Assembly: GCA_031549115.1 (NCBI GenBank)
Contig: JAVBQJ010000042.1
Coordinates: 1 to 64,000, forward strand
From: JAVBQJ01 sp031549115
GTDB lineage: Bacteria > Verrucomicrobiota > Lentisphaeria > Victivallales > Victivallaceae
Direction: 5' to 3'
Length of the DNA: 64,000 nt
In this document: one piece after another, positions 1 to 7,542 of the stretch
How positions within the stretch are numbered: the first letter of the stretch is position 1
How the letters are laid out: each line of letters opens with the position of its first letter
Notes under the pieces: generated by a model
What the model was told of the DNA's origin: nothing
Seen by the model: the letters and a program-made list of their open reading frames with translations, nothing else
Database searches by the model: none
Made by a program: the position numbers and the translations under genes

Positions 1-4
1 GCGT

Positions 5-68
5 CTGGCTCCGGTAGCAATTGTGCCCGGTTACCTATGGGTAGCCGGGCAAATCTACCCGGAGCCAG
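5..68. other. Nested inverted repeat (possible structured RNA or hairpin)
   Basis: An outer arm at 5-16 (CTGGCTCCGGTA) pairs with 56-68, and an inner arm at 25-30 (GCCCGG) pairs with 45-50 (CCGGGC). Together they give a long two-tier hairpin about 100 nt upstream of glnS. No T-run follows it, so it is not an obvious intrinsic terminator. It could be the 3' end of an RNA or gene lying left of the window, or a leader structure. I could not match it to an RNA family by eye. Confidence 0.4.
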
Positions 69-166
69 TCACTCGCAATCCATCCCGATCTGACATAAAT
101 ATACTTTTGAAATCACCTCTGGAATAAACGGATTTTTTTACAATAATAAGGAGTTTCGGTTTTATC

Positions 167-1837
167 ATGGCAGAAAATACGACGCCGGCATCCAATTTTA
201 TTTTGGATATGGTCAAAGAGGATGTCCGGAATCTCAAATACGGCGGACATGTCGAAACCCGCTTCCCGCCCGAACCCAACGGCTACTTGCACATCGGTCA
301 TGCCAAGGCGATCTGCCTGGATTTCGGTATCGCCCGCGAATTCGGCGGCGTGTGCCACTTGCGCATGGATGACACCAACCCGGCCAAAGAAGATCAGGAG
401 TATGTCGACGCGATCAAAGAGGACATCCATTGGCTCGGCTACGACTGGGGCGATCACTTCTATTATGCCAGCGACTTTTTCGAGCAGATGTACGAATGCG
501 CGGTGGAGCTGATCCGGCGCGGCAAGGCCTATGTTTGCAGCCTTACTCCGGAAGAGTGGGAGGAATACCGCGGCAATCTGTATGTGGCGGGGAAGGAATC
601 CCCGGGCCGCTCGCTCTCCATCGAAGAGAACCTCGACCTCTTCGAACGCATGAAGCGCGGGGAGTTCGGAGACGGCGAAAAGGTGCTCCGGGCCCGGATT
701 GATATGGCGTCGCCGAATATCCACATGCGTGACCCGGTCATTTACCGGATCCGCCGGGTGGAACACTTCCGCCAGGGCGACCGCTGGTGCATCTATCCGA
801 TGTACGACTTCGCCCATCCGCTGGAAGACGCTCTGGAAAAGGTGACGCACTCGTTCTGTACGTTGGAGTTTGAAATCCACCGGCCGCTTTACGACTGGGT
901 GCTGCAGGCACTGGAGTGGCAGGACCCGCCGGAACAGACCGAATTTGCCCGGCTCAGCCTGACCTATACGGTGATGAGCAAGCGCAAGCTTCTGCAGCTG
1001 GTCAAGGAGAAGCATGTGAACGATTGGGACGACCCCCGGATGCCGACGATCTGCGGGTTGCGCCGGCGCGGTTACACGCCGGAGTCGCTGCGCCGCTTCA
1101 GCGAGATGGTCGGCATCACCAAATTCAACGCCGTCACCGATATGGCGCTGCTCGAATATTGCGTCCGCGAGGATTTGAATAAGAACGCCTCCCGTTATTT
1201 GGCGGTGCTCGATCCGGTCAAGGTGGTGATCGAGAATTATCCGGAGGGTAAAATCGAGTATCTGGACGCGGTCAACAACCCGGAACTGCCGGAAGCCGGC
1301 AGCCGGGAGGTGCCGTTCGGCCGGGAACTTTACATCGACCGGGCCGATTTCATGGAGGAGCCGCCGAAAGGGTATTTCCGGTTGGCTCCGGAGCGTGAGG
1401 TCCGGCTGCGTTACGGTTACTTCATCAAATGTACCGGCGTGGTCAAAGATGCCGATGGACAGGTGACGGAGCTGCGTTGCACCTACGATCCGGAAACCCG
1501 CGGCGGTTCCGCGCCGGACGGGCGCAAGGTCAAGGGGACGATTCACTGGGTGGCGGCGGCGACGGCGAAGTGCGGCGAAGCCAGATTGTACGACCGGTTG
1601 TTCACGGTTCCGGCTCCGGGAACCGGAGATGAGGATTTTCTGACCCAGTTGAATCCGGATTCGTTGAAAAAGGTGCCGGTGATGATGGAGCCGGCGCTGG
1701 CGGCGCTGCCGGCGGGGACCCGGGTGCAGTTTGAGCGGGTCGGTTACTTCGTGATGGATCCGGACGCCACTGCGGAGTGTCCGGTTTTCAACCGTACGGT
1801 GGCGTTGAAAGATTCATGGGCCCGGCAACAAAAATAA
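167..1837 (+). CDS. glnS: Glutaminyl-tRNA synthetase
   Basis: Cytoplasmic class I aminoacyl-tRNA synthetase that charges tRNA(Gln) with glutamine (Gln + ATP + tRNA). The 556-residue protein has the normal length of bacterial GlnRS. The HIGH signature (PPEPNGYLHIGHAKA) is at residues 34-48 and the KMSKS-equivalent MSKR at 270-273. The C-terminal anticodon-binding beta-barrels follow from about 340, including the GlnRS-typical IHWVAAATA and RLYDRLF strings. The ATG at 167 is preceded by AAGGAG at 148-153, and the protein begins a few residues before the conserved core, as expected. It stands alone: 184 nt separate it from the next gene. Its presence implies direct Gln-tRNA(Gln) formation rather than sole reliance on the GatCAB amidotransferase route. 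Confidence 0.97.
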   Translation: MAENTTPASNFILDMVKEDVRNLKYGGHVETRFPPEPNGYLHIGHAKAICLDFGIAREFGGVCHLRMDDTNPAKEDQEYVDAIKEDIHWLGYDWGDHFYYASDFFEQMYECAVELIRRGKAYVCSLTPEEWEEYRGNLYVAGKESPGRSLSIEENLDLFERMKRGEFGDGEKVLRARIDMASPNIHMRDPVIYRIRRVEHFRQGDRWCIYPMYDFAHPLEDALEKVTHSFCTLEFEIHRPLYDWVLQALEWQDPPEQTEFARLSLTYTVMSKRKLLQLVKEKHVNDWDDPRMPTICGLRRRGYTPESLRRFSEMVGITKFNAVTDMALLEYCVREDLNKNASRYLAVLDPVKVVIENYPEGKIEYLDAVNNPELPEAGSREVPFGRELYIDRADFMEEPPKGYFRLAPEREVRLRYGYFIKCTGVVKDADGQVTELRCTYDPETRGGSAPDGRKVKGTIHWVAAATAKCGEARLYDRLFTVPAPGTGDEDFLTQLNPDSLKKVPVMMEPALAALPAGTRVQFERVGYFVMDPDATAECPVFNRTVALKDSWARQQK

Positions 1838-1868
1838 GGAAATATGACCGCCGGACGGTGTTTTCGAC

Positions 1869-1896
1869 TTGAAAAAGCCTTTTGGCGTGATATCTT
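1869..1896 (+). promoter_or_regulatory. Candidate sigma70-type promoter for the PpiC gene
   Basis: TTGAAA (1869-1874) and TATCTT (1891-1896) are separated by 16 nt, about 125 nt upstream of the start at 2022. Identified by eye only. Confidence 0.35.
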
Positions 1897-2021
1897 CAAC
1901 ACGATGGACTGTGGATGCCGGAGAGGAATGAGCAGAAAAATGATGCTCTTGTTTCCCTCGCCGGTGCCGCAAAAATACCGACAATACGGGCGTAATTATG
2001 GCCCTGGAAGGAGAAAAAGGT

Positions 2022-3131
2022 ATGAAGAAGATGATGTTGGCGATGGCGGTGACCGGCTTGCTCGGCGCCGGAGTGGCGATGGCCGAGGATGCCGCCGCCG
2101 AAACGAAGGCGATGCCGCAGCTCCCGATGATGGAGCCGGTCGCGGATGCCCCGAAACCGTTCAGTTGGGATGCGGTGCCGGAGGTCGTGGCGCAGGTGGG
2201 CGAGCAGAAGATCACCCGTGATCAATTGAAGGATTTTGTGGGCACCCAACTTCCGGGCGGCGGAATTCCGGCGGATGCGCCGCAGGCTCCGGTGATGATG
2301 ATGCTCTATCAGATGACCGAGGCTCTGGTCAAGGAGGCGTTGCTGGCGGATGCCCTGAAAGCCAATGGCTTGCCGGCGTTTGAAGAGAATGCGCGTCAAC
2401 AGCTTCAGAAGGAATTGGACGCCATGACTCCGGAGCAGCGCCAGATTTTGGACACGGATCTGGAAGCGCAGAACATGACTCTGGAGCAGGCTTTGGCGCA
2501 GCTTGTGGGAGCGCCGGGAGTCGCGACGGCTCTGGCGGAGAAAGCGCTTGCCGACAAGCTCGGTGCCGATGTCAAGGAAGCCACGCCGGAAGCGGCCAAG
2601 GCCTTCTATGACGAGAATCTGCAGCAGTACTTCACCGAGCCGGGTTATGTCGAAGTCGCCCATATTCTGTTGCAGCCGAAGAAAGACGGCTCCGACGATG
2701 CGGAAGTGAAAGCCAAGCTCGAAGGCATCCTGGCCGAAGTTCGCGCCAATCCGGAGTTATTCGCCGAAAAGGCCAAAGCCGAAAGCGCCTGCCCGTCCAA
2801 AGAGAAGGGTGGTGAACTCGGTGCGCGGATCTCGGCGGACAACGAACAGTTCGACAGAGATTTTGTGGATGCGGTGATGCCGTTGAAAGCCGGCGAAATC
2901 TCCGATGTGTTCAAGACCCAGTTCGGGTATCATATCGCCAAGTGTCTGGTGCGCACCGAAGACAAAGTGGAGCCGTTTACACCGGAACTCCAGAAGAATC
3001 TCCAGGACACTCTGACTTTGAATGCAAAGATGGATGTCGCCAGAAAGTATTTGGCGGAGTTGAGCGGCAAACTCAAGCCGGAAGTGCTGATGGAAAAACC
3101 TCAGTTTCCGATGCAGATGATGATGCGATAA
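2022..3131 (+). CDS. Exported PpiC/SurA-type peptidyl-prolyl cis-trans isomerase
   Basis: Predicted periplasmic parvulin-type folding factor that isomerises X-Pro bonds and probably chaperones outer-membrane or secreted proteins. The ATG at 2022 is chosen over an in-frame ATG at 1998 because AAGGAG at 2008-2013 lies 8 nt upstream and a classical signal peptide (MKKMMLAMAV...GVAMA, cleavage about residue 21) then starts at residue 1. A SurA-N-like helical part (VVAQVGEQKITRDQL) is followed at about 207-307 by the rotamase domain, with EVAHILLQPK, SKEKGGELG and the closing FGYHIAKCL motif. The 369-residue length suits a single-parvulin SurA/PrsA-like protein. The extreme C-terminus is Met-rich (QMMMR). 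It is followed at once by a strong terminator, so it is monocistronic. Its exact clients cannot be inferred. Confidence 0.9.
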   Translation: MKKMMLAMAVTGLLGAGVAMAEDAAAETKAMPQLPMMEPVADAPKPFSWDAVPEVVAQVGEQKITRDQLKDFVGTQLPGGGIPADAPQAPVMMMLYQMTEALVKEALLADALKANGLPAFEENARQQLQKELDAMTPEQRQILDTDLEAQNMTLEQALAQLVGAPGVATALAEKALADKLGADVKEATPEAAKAFYDENLQQYFTEPGYVEVAHILLQPKKDGSDDAEVKAKLEGILAEVRANPELFAEKAKAESACPSKEKGGELGARISADNEQFDRDFVDAVMPLKAGEISDVFKTQFGYHIAKCLVRTEDKVEPFTPELQKNLQDTLTLNAKMDVARKYLAELSGKLKPEVLMEKPQFPMQMMMR

Positions 3132-3155
3132 GCCGGATCGGCTGATTCCGCTTCG

Positions 3156-3185
3156 GGCGTACCGTTTCGACGGTACGCCTTTTTT
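3156..3185 (+). terminator. Intrinsic terminator after the PpiC gene
   Basis: A perfect 9-bp stem, GGCGTACCG (3156-3164) and CGGTACGCC (3171-3179), has a 6-nt loop and is followed by six T (3180-3185). The reverse strand lacks a T-run, so it serves the forward gene only. Confidence 0.9.
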
Positions 3186-3228
3186 CATGTCCCGAATGGC
3201 TGCCGAACAAATTGCGTTGACACGACAA

Positions 3229-3981
3229 CTAGAAAAAAGAGAAGAAATGCCGGTACCACGGGCGCTTCGGGGTTACCCGGTGCGGGAGTTCGTTGTTGAG
3301 AATCCGGAGCGGATTCTCCTCCAGCCAGCACTCAACCGGTGCGGCTCCATAGCGTTTGGTGAGCAGGTCGCGTACTTCCGTGAGCGGCCAACGCTTTCCC
3401 CGAAGGTTGTGGACGTCTCCGGCAATGATGTGGCAAAGGCCGTTTTCCAGCAGCCGGAACGCCGAATTGCGTGGTCCCGGTCCGTAATGACCGAGCAGAC
3501 TTCCGGCATTGACCTGAAGGAAAGCGCCCTCATCGATGAATTCGGCTCCGACTTCAAGGATATCCGGGTAAAGCCGTTCGGGGTGTGCCACCAAAACCCG
3601 CGCTCCGCGATCCACCATATCCCCGACCAGCGTATTATGCCAGTTCGGCGGCAGGATCGGAGCCGCGAAATCCACCAGGAGGAAGCGGCCGTTATTCAGC
3701 ATCTGGATCGGCGCCTGACTCTGGTGCCGTCGTTTCCATTCGGCCAGAAAGCCGAAATCGTACTCCATTCCGGGAATCAATTCGATCCCGCAGGCGATTG
3801 CCACTGTGCGCCATTCGCTCCAAACCTGACGATAGTGCTCCAGGTCGCGCACTCCGTGCGGAGTTGCCGCAATTTTTTTTATTCCTTCCCGGGAGGCGAT
3901 GCGCAACATACGCTCCGTGATTTCCGGGGAGGCTGCGCCATCATCGAGCCCCGGAAGGATATGAGAGTGCAAATCAATCAT
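3229..3981 (-). CDS. CpsB/YwqE-type PHP-domain protein-tyrosine phosphatase
   Basis: Manganese-dependent PHP-family phosphatase that, in CpsB/YwqE relatives, removes phosphate from the tyrosine cluster of BY-kinases controlling exopolysaccharide synthesis. The 250 residues match the family. The metal-binding HxH motif is at the N-terminus (MIDLHSHILPGLDDGA), followed by ATPHGV, AHPERL and AGDVHN. I place the start at the ATG at 3981 because family members begin with this MIDxHxH string. An in-frame TTG at 4023 overlaps the stop of the upstream kinase (TTGA) and would add 14 residues; no clear Shine-Dalgarno favours the ATG, so the start is unsettled. It is the second gene of a two-gene operon with its presumed substrate kinase. 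Confidence 0.87.
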   Translation of the reverse strand: MIDLHSHILPGLDDGAASPEITERMLRIASREGIKKIAATPHGVRDLEHYRQVWSEWRTVAIACGIELIPGMEYDFGFLAEWKRRHQSQAPIQMLNNGRFLLVDFAAPILPPNWHNTLVGDMVDRGARVLVAHPERLYPDILEVGAEFIDEGAFLQVNAGSLLGHYGPGPRNSAFRLLENGLCHIIAGDVHNLRGKRWPLTEVRDLLTKRYGAAPVECWLEENPLRILNNELPHRVTPKRPWYRHFFSFF

Positions 3982-4019
3982 AACGGTATTTTTTTCAGCC
4001 GATACCCCGGAGGGAATTG

Positions 4020-5606
4020 TCAACTCTTCTGCGTTTCTTCCGATGAGGAATTCTTATTTTTATGGTCATGACCGTAGCCGTAGCCGTAACCGTAACCATA
4101 GCCGTAACCGTAGCCATAACCGTACCCATATTTGCCGGAGATGCCGCGATCCAGGCTGAAACGGTTCATGACGGTTCCAATCACGTTCAACTGCATCTGA
4201 CGCAGCTGATTCACGGCCCGTTCGGCCGCGTCGGTGCGCGTGGAGCCGCAGGCGGTTACCAGCACAACTCCGTCGGTCAGGCGACCGGTGATCGCCGCAT
4301 CGGCGATATTCAGGCACGGCGGCGTATCCAGAATGATATAATCGTAATTCTGCGCCTGTTCTTCGATCAACGCGGCAAACTCATCCGAGAGCAGCAGCTT
4401 GGAGGCGTTGGGCGGCAGCGGGCCGCACGGCAGCACATCCAGCGGGATTCCCAGTACATTGCGGCTGACCGCCTTGTCGAAGCTCATCTCGCCGACCAGC
4501 ACGTTGACTACGCCGATATCGGTACGCAGGCCGAACAATTTACCCAGAACCGGTTTGTGCAAGTCGCAGTTGATCAACAGCACCCGACGGCTGGTATCGG
4601 CCAGCGAAGCGGCAAGGTTGGTGGCGATGAATGTTTTCCCTTCGGCGGGGAAGGTGCTGGTGACGGCAAAAATACGCGCCCGGCTGCCTTGGGGGACGGA
4701 ATACTGCAAATTGGTACGCAGCAGGCGGAAGCCTTCGGCGATATTGAACCGCCCGGCGCTTGCTTCGCCGACGGAAATGATATGCGGAGTCGTTCCCGGC
4801 TTGGCGTCGATATCTCCCATTTCCCGCAATTTGTCGTCTTCCATAATGGTTCCGAGTACAGGCAGTTTCAAACGCTCGGAGGCATCTTCCGGGGTTTTGA
4901 AGGTCTGGTCCAGCTGGGCCAGGAGGAAATAAACCCCATAGGTAAGCAGCAGCGCGAGGACAAAGCCGATAAGGACATTGCGCTTGACATTCGGACTGGA
5001 AAGGGTACCGGGGTCGTCGCGGTCCGCGTCCAGAAGCTGCGGCTGGGGGATCTTCATGATTTTCTGAACATCCTCGCAGAAAGCCTTGGCGGTTATTTTG
5101 GCGGCCATGCCGGACAGCACCGGATTCGGACTGACGGCGGAAATCTGCACCATGCGGGTCTGGCGGATCAAAGTGACGTTGACCCGGTAAGGCGGCAGCT
5201 TGTCTTTGGCGTTGTAATACGAACAGAGTTTGGCTTGTTCAAGTTTCAAGTTCGGCTTCAGCGACATCTCTTCCACTTCGTCTTTCAACTTATTGTAGAC
5301 GTCTTCGCGCACATCGCGGGAATCAATCAATACCTTGAAGTCATTGACCAACAGGTTGGCGACATTGAGGCTTTGCAGCGTCGGGGGAGCTTCTTCTTCG
5401 GTGGTCTGGGGACTTTCGCCCGGACGCGTTGCCGGGATTGCTCCGGTTCCGCGGGCGTACAGGGTGACATCTGCGGTATATTGCGGGGTTATGACCCAGC
5501 GGCTTACCCCGTAGGCGATTGCGGCTCCGAGAATGGCGGCGAACACCAATACTTTCCAGTGTCGTACAGCAATCCCCCACAGGGTGAAAAAATCGAACTC
5601 TTTCAT
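4020..5606 (-). CDS. Wzz-BY-kinase fusion (polysaccharide co-polymerase tyrosine autokinase)
   Basis: Inner-membrane protein combining a Wzz-like chain-length domain with a bacterial tyrosine kinase, expected to govern exopolysaccharide polymerisation and export. In its 528 residues there is a membrane segment at about 17-37, a periplasmic Wzz part to about 208, a second membrane segment (VLIGFVLALLLTYGVYFLLA), then a kinase domain with Walker A (STFPAEGKT, about 316-324), Walker A' (LLINCDLHKP) and Walker B (YDYIILDTPP). The C-terminus carries ten Tyr alternating with Gly, then an HDHKNKN basic stretch. This tail is the usual autophosphorylation cluster in unusually regular form. The next gene encodes the cognate type of phosphatase. 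No glycosyltransferases or Wzx/Wzy genes are nearby, so the polysaccharide genes it serves must lie elsewhere. Confidence 0.93.
   Translation of the reverse strand: MKEFDFFTLWGIAVRHWKVLVFAAILGAAIAYGVSRWVITPQYTADVTLYARGTGAIPATRPGESPQTTEEEAPPTLQSLNVANLLVNDFKVLIDSRDVREDVYNKLKDEVEEMSLKPNLKLEQAKLCSYYNAKDKLPPYRVNVTLIRQTRMVQISAVSPNPVLSGMAAKITAKAFCEDVQKIMKIPQPQLLDADRDDPGTLSSPNVKRNVLIGFVLALLLTYGVYFLLAQLDQTFKTPEDASERLKLPVLGTIMEDDKLREMGDIDAKPGTTPHIISVGEASAGRFNIAEGFRLLRTNLQYSVPQGSRARIFAVTSTFPAEGKTFIATNLAASLADTSRRVLLINCDLHKPVLGKLFGLRTDIGVVNVLVGEMSFDKAVSRNVLGIPLDVLPCGPLPPNASKLLLSDEFAALIEEQAQNYDYIILDTPPCLNIADAAITGRLTDGVVLVTACGSTRTDAAERAVNQLRQMQLNVIGTVMNRFSLDRGISGKYGYGYGYGYGYGYGYGYGYGHDHKNKNSSSEETQKS
4074..4130 (-). 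repeat. Degenerate Tyr-Gly hexanucleotide repeat in the kinase tail
   Basis: Nineteen codons encode strictly alternating Tyr and Gly (10 Tyr, 9 Gly). Both TAC and TAT, and GGC, GGT and GGG, are used, so the tract looks expanded by 6-nt slippage and then diversified by synonymous change. Confidence 0.9.
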
Positions 5607-5660
5607 TCAGGCTCTCTCATTATATTGCGATTTCTGACAGGATATTGAGAATATTTGTGA

Positions 5661-5689
5661 AATATAATCCCAAAAACGGGAATTGTCAA
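5661..5689 (-). promoter_or_regulatory. Strong promoter for the BY-kinase/phosphatase operon
   Basis: On the reverse strand TTGACA (5684-5689) and TATATT (5661-5666) are spaced by exactly 17 nt, about 55 nt upstream of the kinase ATG. Confidence 0.75.
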
Positions 5690-5750
5690 TGGAATAGCGG
5701 CACTTTTCCATGTATAATGAGGAGAAAAAACAAAAAAGCGGAAAAAAAGA

Positions 5751-5779
5751 TTGACTTTTGGTTTTTCCTGTGGCATATT
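5751..5779 (+). promoter_or_regulatory. Candidate promoter for the long zinc-type dehydrogenase
   Basis: TTGACT (5751-5756) and CATATT (5774-5779) are spaced by 17 nt, about 58 nt upstream of the ATG at 5837. Confidence 0.5.
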
Positions 5780-5836
5780 ACCGCGTTATTTTGTTGATGC
5801 ATTGGTGACATGAAACACTGAATAAGGTAAGAAAAC

Positions 5837-7510
5837 ATGAGCAAGTCCGTGGCGATTCCGCCGAAAATGTTGGCTTGGCGACTCTATGGCGCCGGCATGG
5901 AGAATTTTGGCGACCGGGAACAACCGGTGGAAATTCCGGTTCCGGAGATCAAGGATGACGAACTTCTGGTCCGGATCGATGCGATCGGGCTGTGCTTCTC
6001 GGATGTGAAGCTGATTCGCGCCGGCCAGGAGCATCCGCGGGTGATTTCGAAGGACTTGAAGACGGATCCGGTGATTCCGGGCCATGAAGCGGTGATGACC
6101 GTTGCCAAGGTCGGCGCCAAACTGGCCGGCCGTTTCAAAGTCGGCGAACGTTTTATTATTCAGGCCGATATTTATGTGAACGGCAAAGGCTTTGCCTACG
6201 GCTACGCGATCAATGGCGGCATGGCGCAGTACAGCGTGCTCGATTCCCGGGTGCTGAACGGCGACGAAGGGTGTTATCTTTTGCCGGTGGATCCGGCGAC
6301 ACCGACTGCGGTGGCCGCATTGATGGAACCGTGGACCTGTGTTCAGGCCAGCTACATGATCGAGAACCGGATGGCGCCGAAAAAAGGCGGTACCGCTTTG
6401 GCGGTATTCGGCGGCGCGGCGGAAGATTACAGCGCCGGTGCTTTGGCGCGTGACGCCAAATGGGAAAAGCTGGTGGCGGTGAACGCGTCGGCGGCGGTGC
6501 TGGAAAAATTGAAGCGCGAACTGGCGGTTCCGGTGGTGGCGGCAAGTTCGCTTCCGGCCGAAGAGCAGTTCGATGATATTTTTCTCTGCGATGTTGCCGA
6601 CCGGACGATGGCGGAAGCGGCCGCAAAGATGGGCAAGCGCGGCGCGGTGATCAGCTTTGTCGGCGCGTATCCAAATGAAGAATGGAGCTTCGACGTCGGC
6701 AGCATTCACTACGAAGGCTGGTTCTATCAGGGGACTGCCGCGCATGACTGGTCCAGCGCCTACAATCGCAATGTGCGCAGTACCAAGAAAGCCGGCGGCA
6801 CCTGCTGGCTTCCCGGCGGCGCCGGCGCCATGGGGCAGATGCATACGCAGATGGCGGTCGAGGATCCGGACGGGCCGGCGCGGATTCTGGTTTCCGATCT
6901 GGATCCGGCCCGTATTGCCAACGTCAAGCGTCTGCTCAAGGATACCATTGCGGCGCGCGGCATTGAATTCAAGACCGTCAATCCGTCGGAAATGACGCCG
7001 GAAGAGTTCGACCGGGTGGTGACGGAATTTGCACCGGAAGGTTTCGACGATATCATCATGCTGGTGCCGGTGGTGCCGATTTTGAATCAGGCCGCCCGGC
7101 ATTTGAAACTGGATGGCCTGATGAATATTTTCGCCGGAATTCCGGCCGGCAAGGAAGCGCTGCTGAATGTGCGTCAGATCGCATCCGGCGGGGTACGCTA
7201 TATCGGTTCGAGCGGCAGCAAAACGGCGCACCTGCGGCACACGTTGGATTTGGCCGAATCCGGGCAGCTTCAACCGGTTACGGCTTTGGCGGCTGTCGGC
7301 GGCATGAAGGAATTGAAGCATGGCCTGGAGGCGGTGATGAATGCCGCTTTCCCGGGCAAAACTGTGATTTTCCCGAATTGTCCGGAGATGCCGTTGGCCC
7401 AGGTCAGTCAGTTGGAAAAAATCAATCCGGCTTTGAAAAGCACGCTGGACGCGGCCGGGTTGTATACCATGGCTACGGAGAAGGCGTTGCTGGACGAGTA
7501 CGAAGCGTAA
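5837..7510 (+). CDS. Long medium-chain (zinc-type) alcohol/polyol dehydrogenase-like protein
   Basis: NAD(P)-dependent oxidoreductase of the medium-chain superfamily with unknown substrate. The N-terminal GroES-like catalytic domain carries the zinc-site residues Cys53 (GLCFSD) and His83-Glu84 (GHEAV), but the four-Cys structural-zinc lobe of classical alcohol dehydrogenases is absent. At 557 residues it is about 200 longer than usual. The extra length comes from two Rossmann-like segments, one at about 189-300 (LAVFGGAAEDYSAG) and a better preserved one starting near 324 (LPGGAGAMGQ). L-sorbose-1-phosphate reductase-type enzymes are the nearest group I can suggest, on weak grounds. An AAGGTAAG ribosome site precedes the ATG, and it has its own promoter upstream. 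lptD follows after 32 nt with a weak TTG start and may be co-transcribed, though no functional link is evident. Confidence 0.75.
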   Translation: MSKSVAIPPKMLAWRLYGAGMENFGDREQPVEIPVPEIKDDELLVRIDAIGLCFSDVKLIRAGQEHPRVISKDLKTDPVIPGHEAVMTVAKVGAKLAGRFKVGERFIIQADIYVNGKGFAYGYAINGGMAQYSVLDSRVLNGDEGCYLLPVDPATPTAVAALMEPWTCVQASYMIENRMAPKKGGTALAVFGGAAEDYSAGALARDAKWEKLVAVNASAAVLEKLKRELAVPVVAASSLPAEEQFDDIFLCDVADRTMAEAAAKMGKRGAVISFVGAYPNEEWSFDVGSIHYEGWFYQGTAAHDWSSAYNRNVRSTKKAGGTCWLPGGAGAMGQMHTQMAVEDPDGPARILVSDLDPARIANVKRLLKDTIAARGIEFKTVNPSEMTPEEFDRVVTEFAPEGFDDIIMLVPVVPILNQAARHLKLDGLMNIFAGIPAGKEALLNVRQIASGGVRYIGSSGSKTAHLRHTLDLAESGQLQPVTALAAVGGMKELKHGLEAVMNAAFPGKTVIFPNCPEMPLAQVSQLEKINPALKSTLDAAGLYTMATEKALLDEYEA

Positions 7511-7542
7511 ACCGGGTAAAATCGGGAGCAGAAGCGGTCTAA

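Noticed and set aside
113..1546. Long open frame antisense to glnS
   Set aside because: It mirrors glnS over its whole length, has no ribosome site or recognisable domain, and such mirror frames occur opposite most GC-rich genes here.
4062..5648. 528-residue open frame antisense to the BY-kinase
   Set aside because: Antisense shadow; its N-terminus is only the complement of the Tyr-Gly repeat and it resembles no family.
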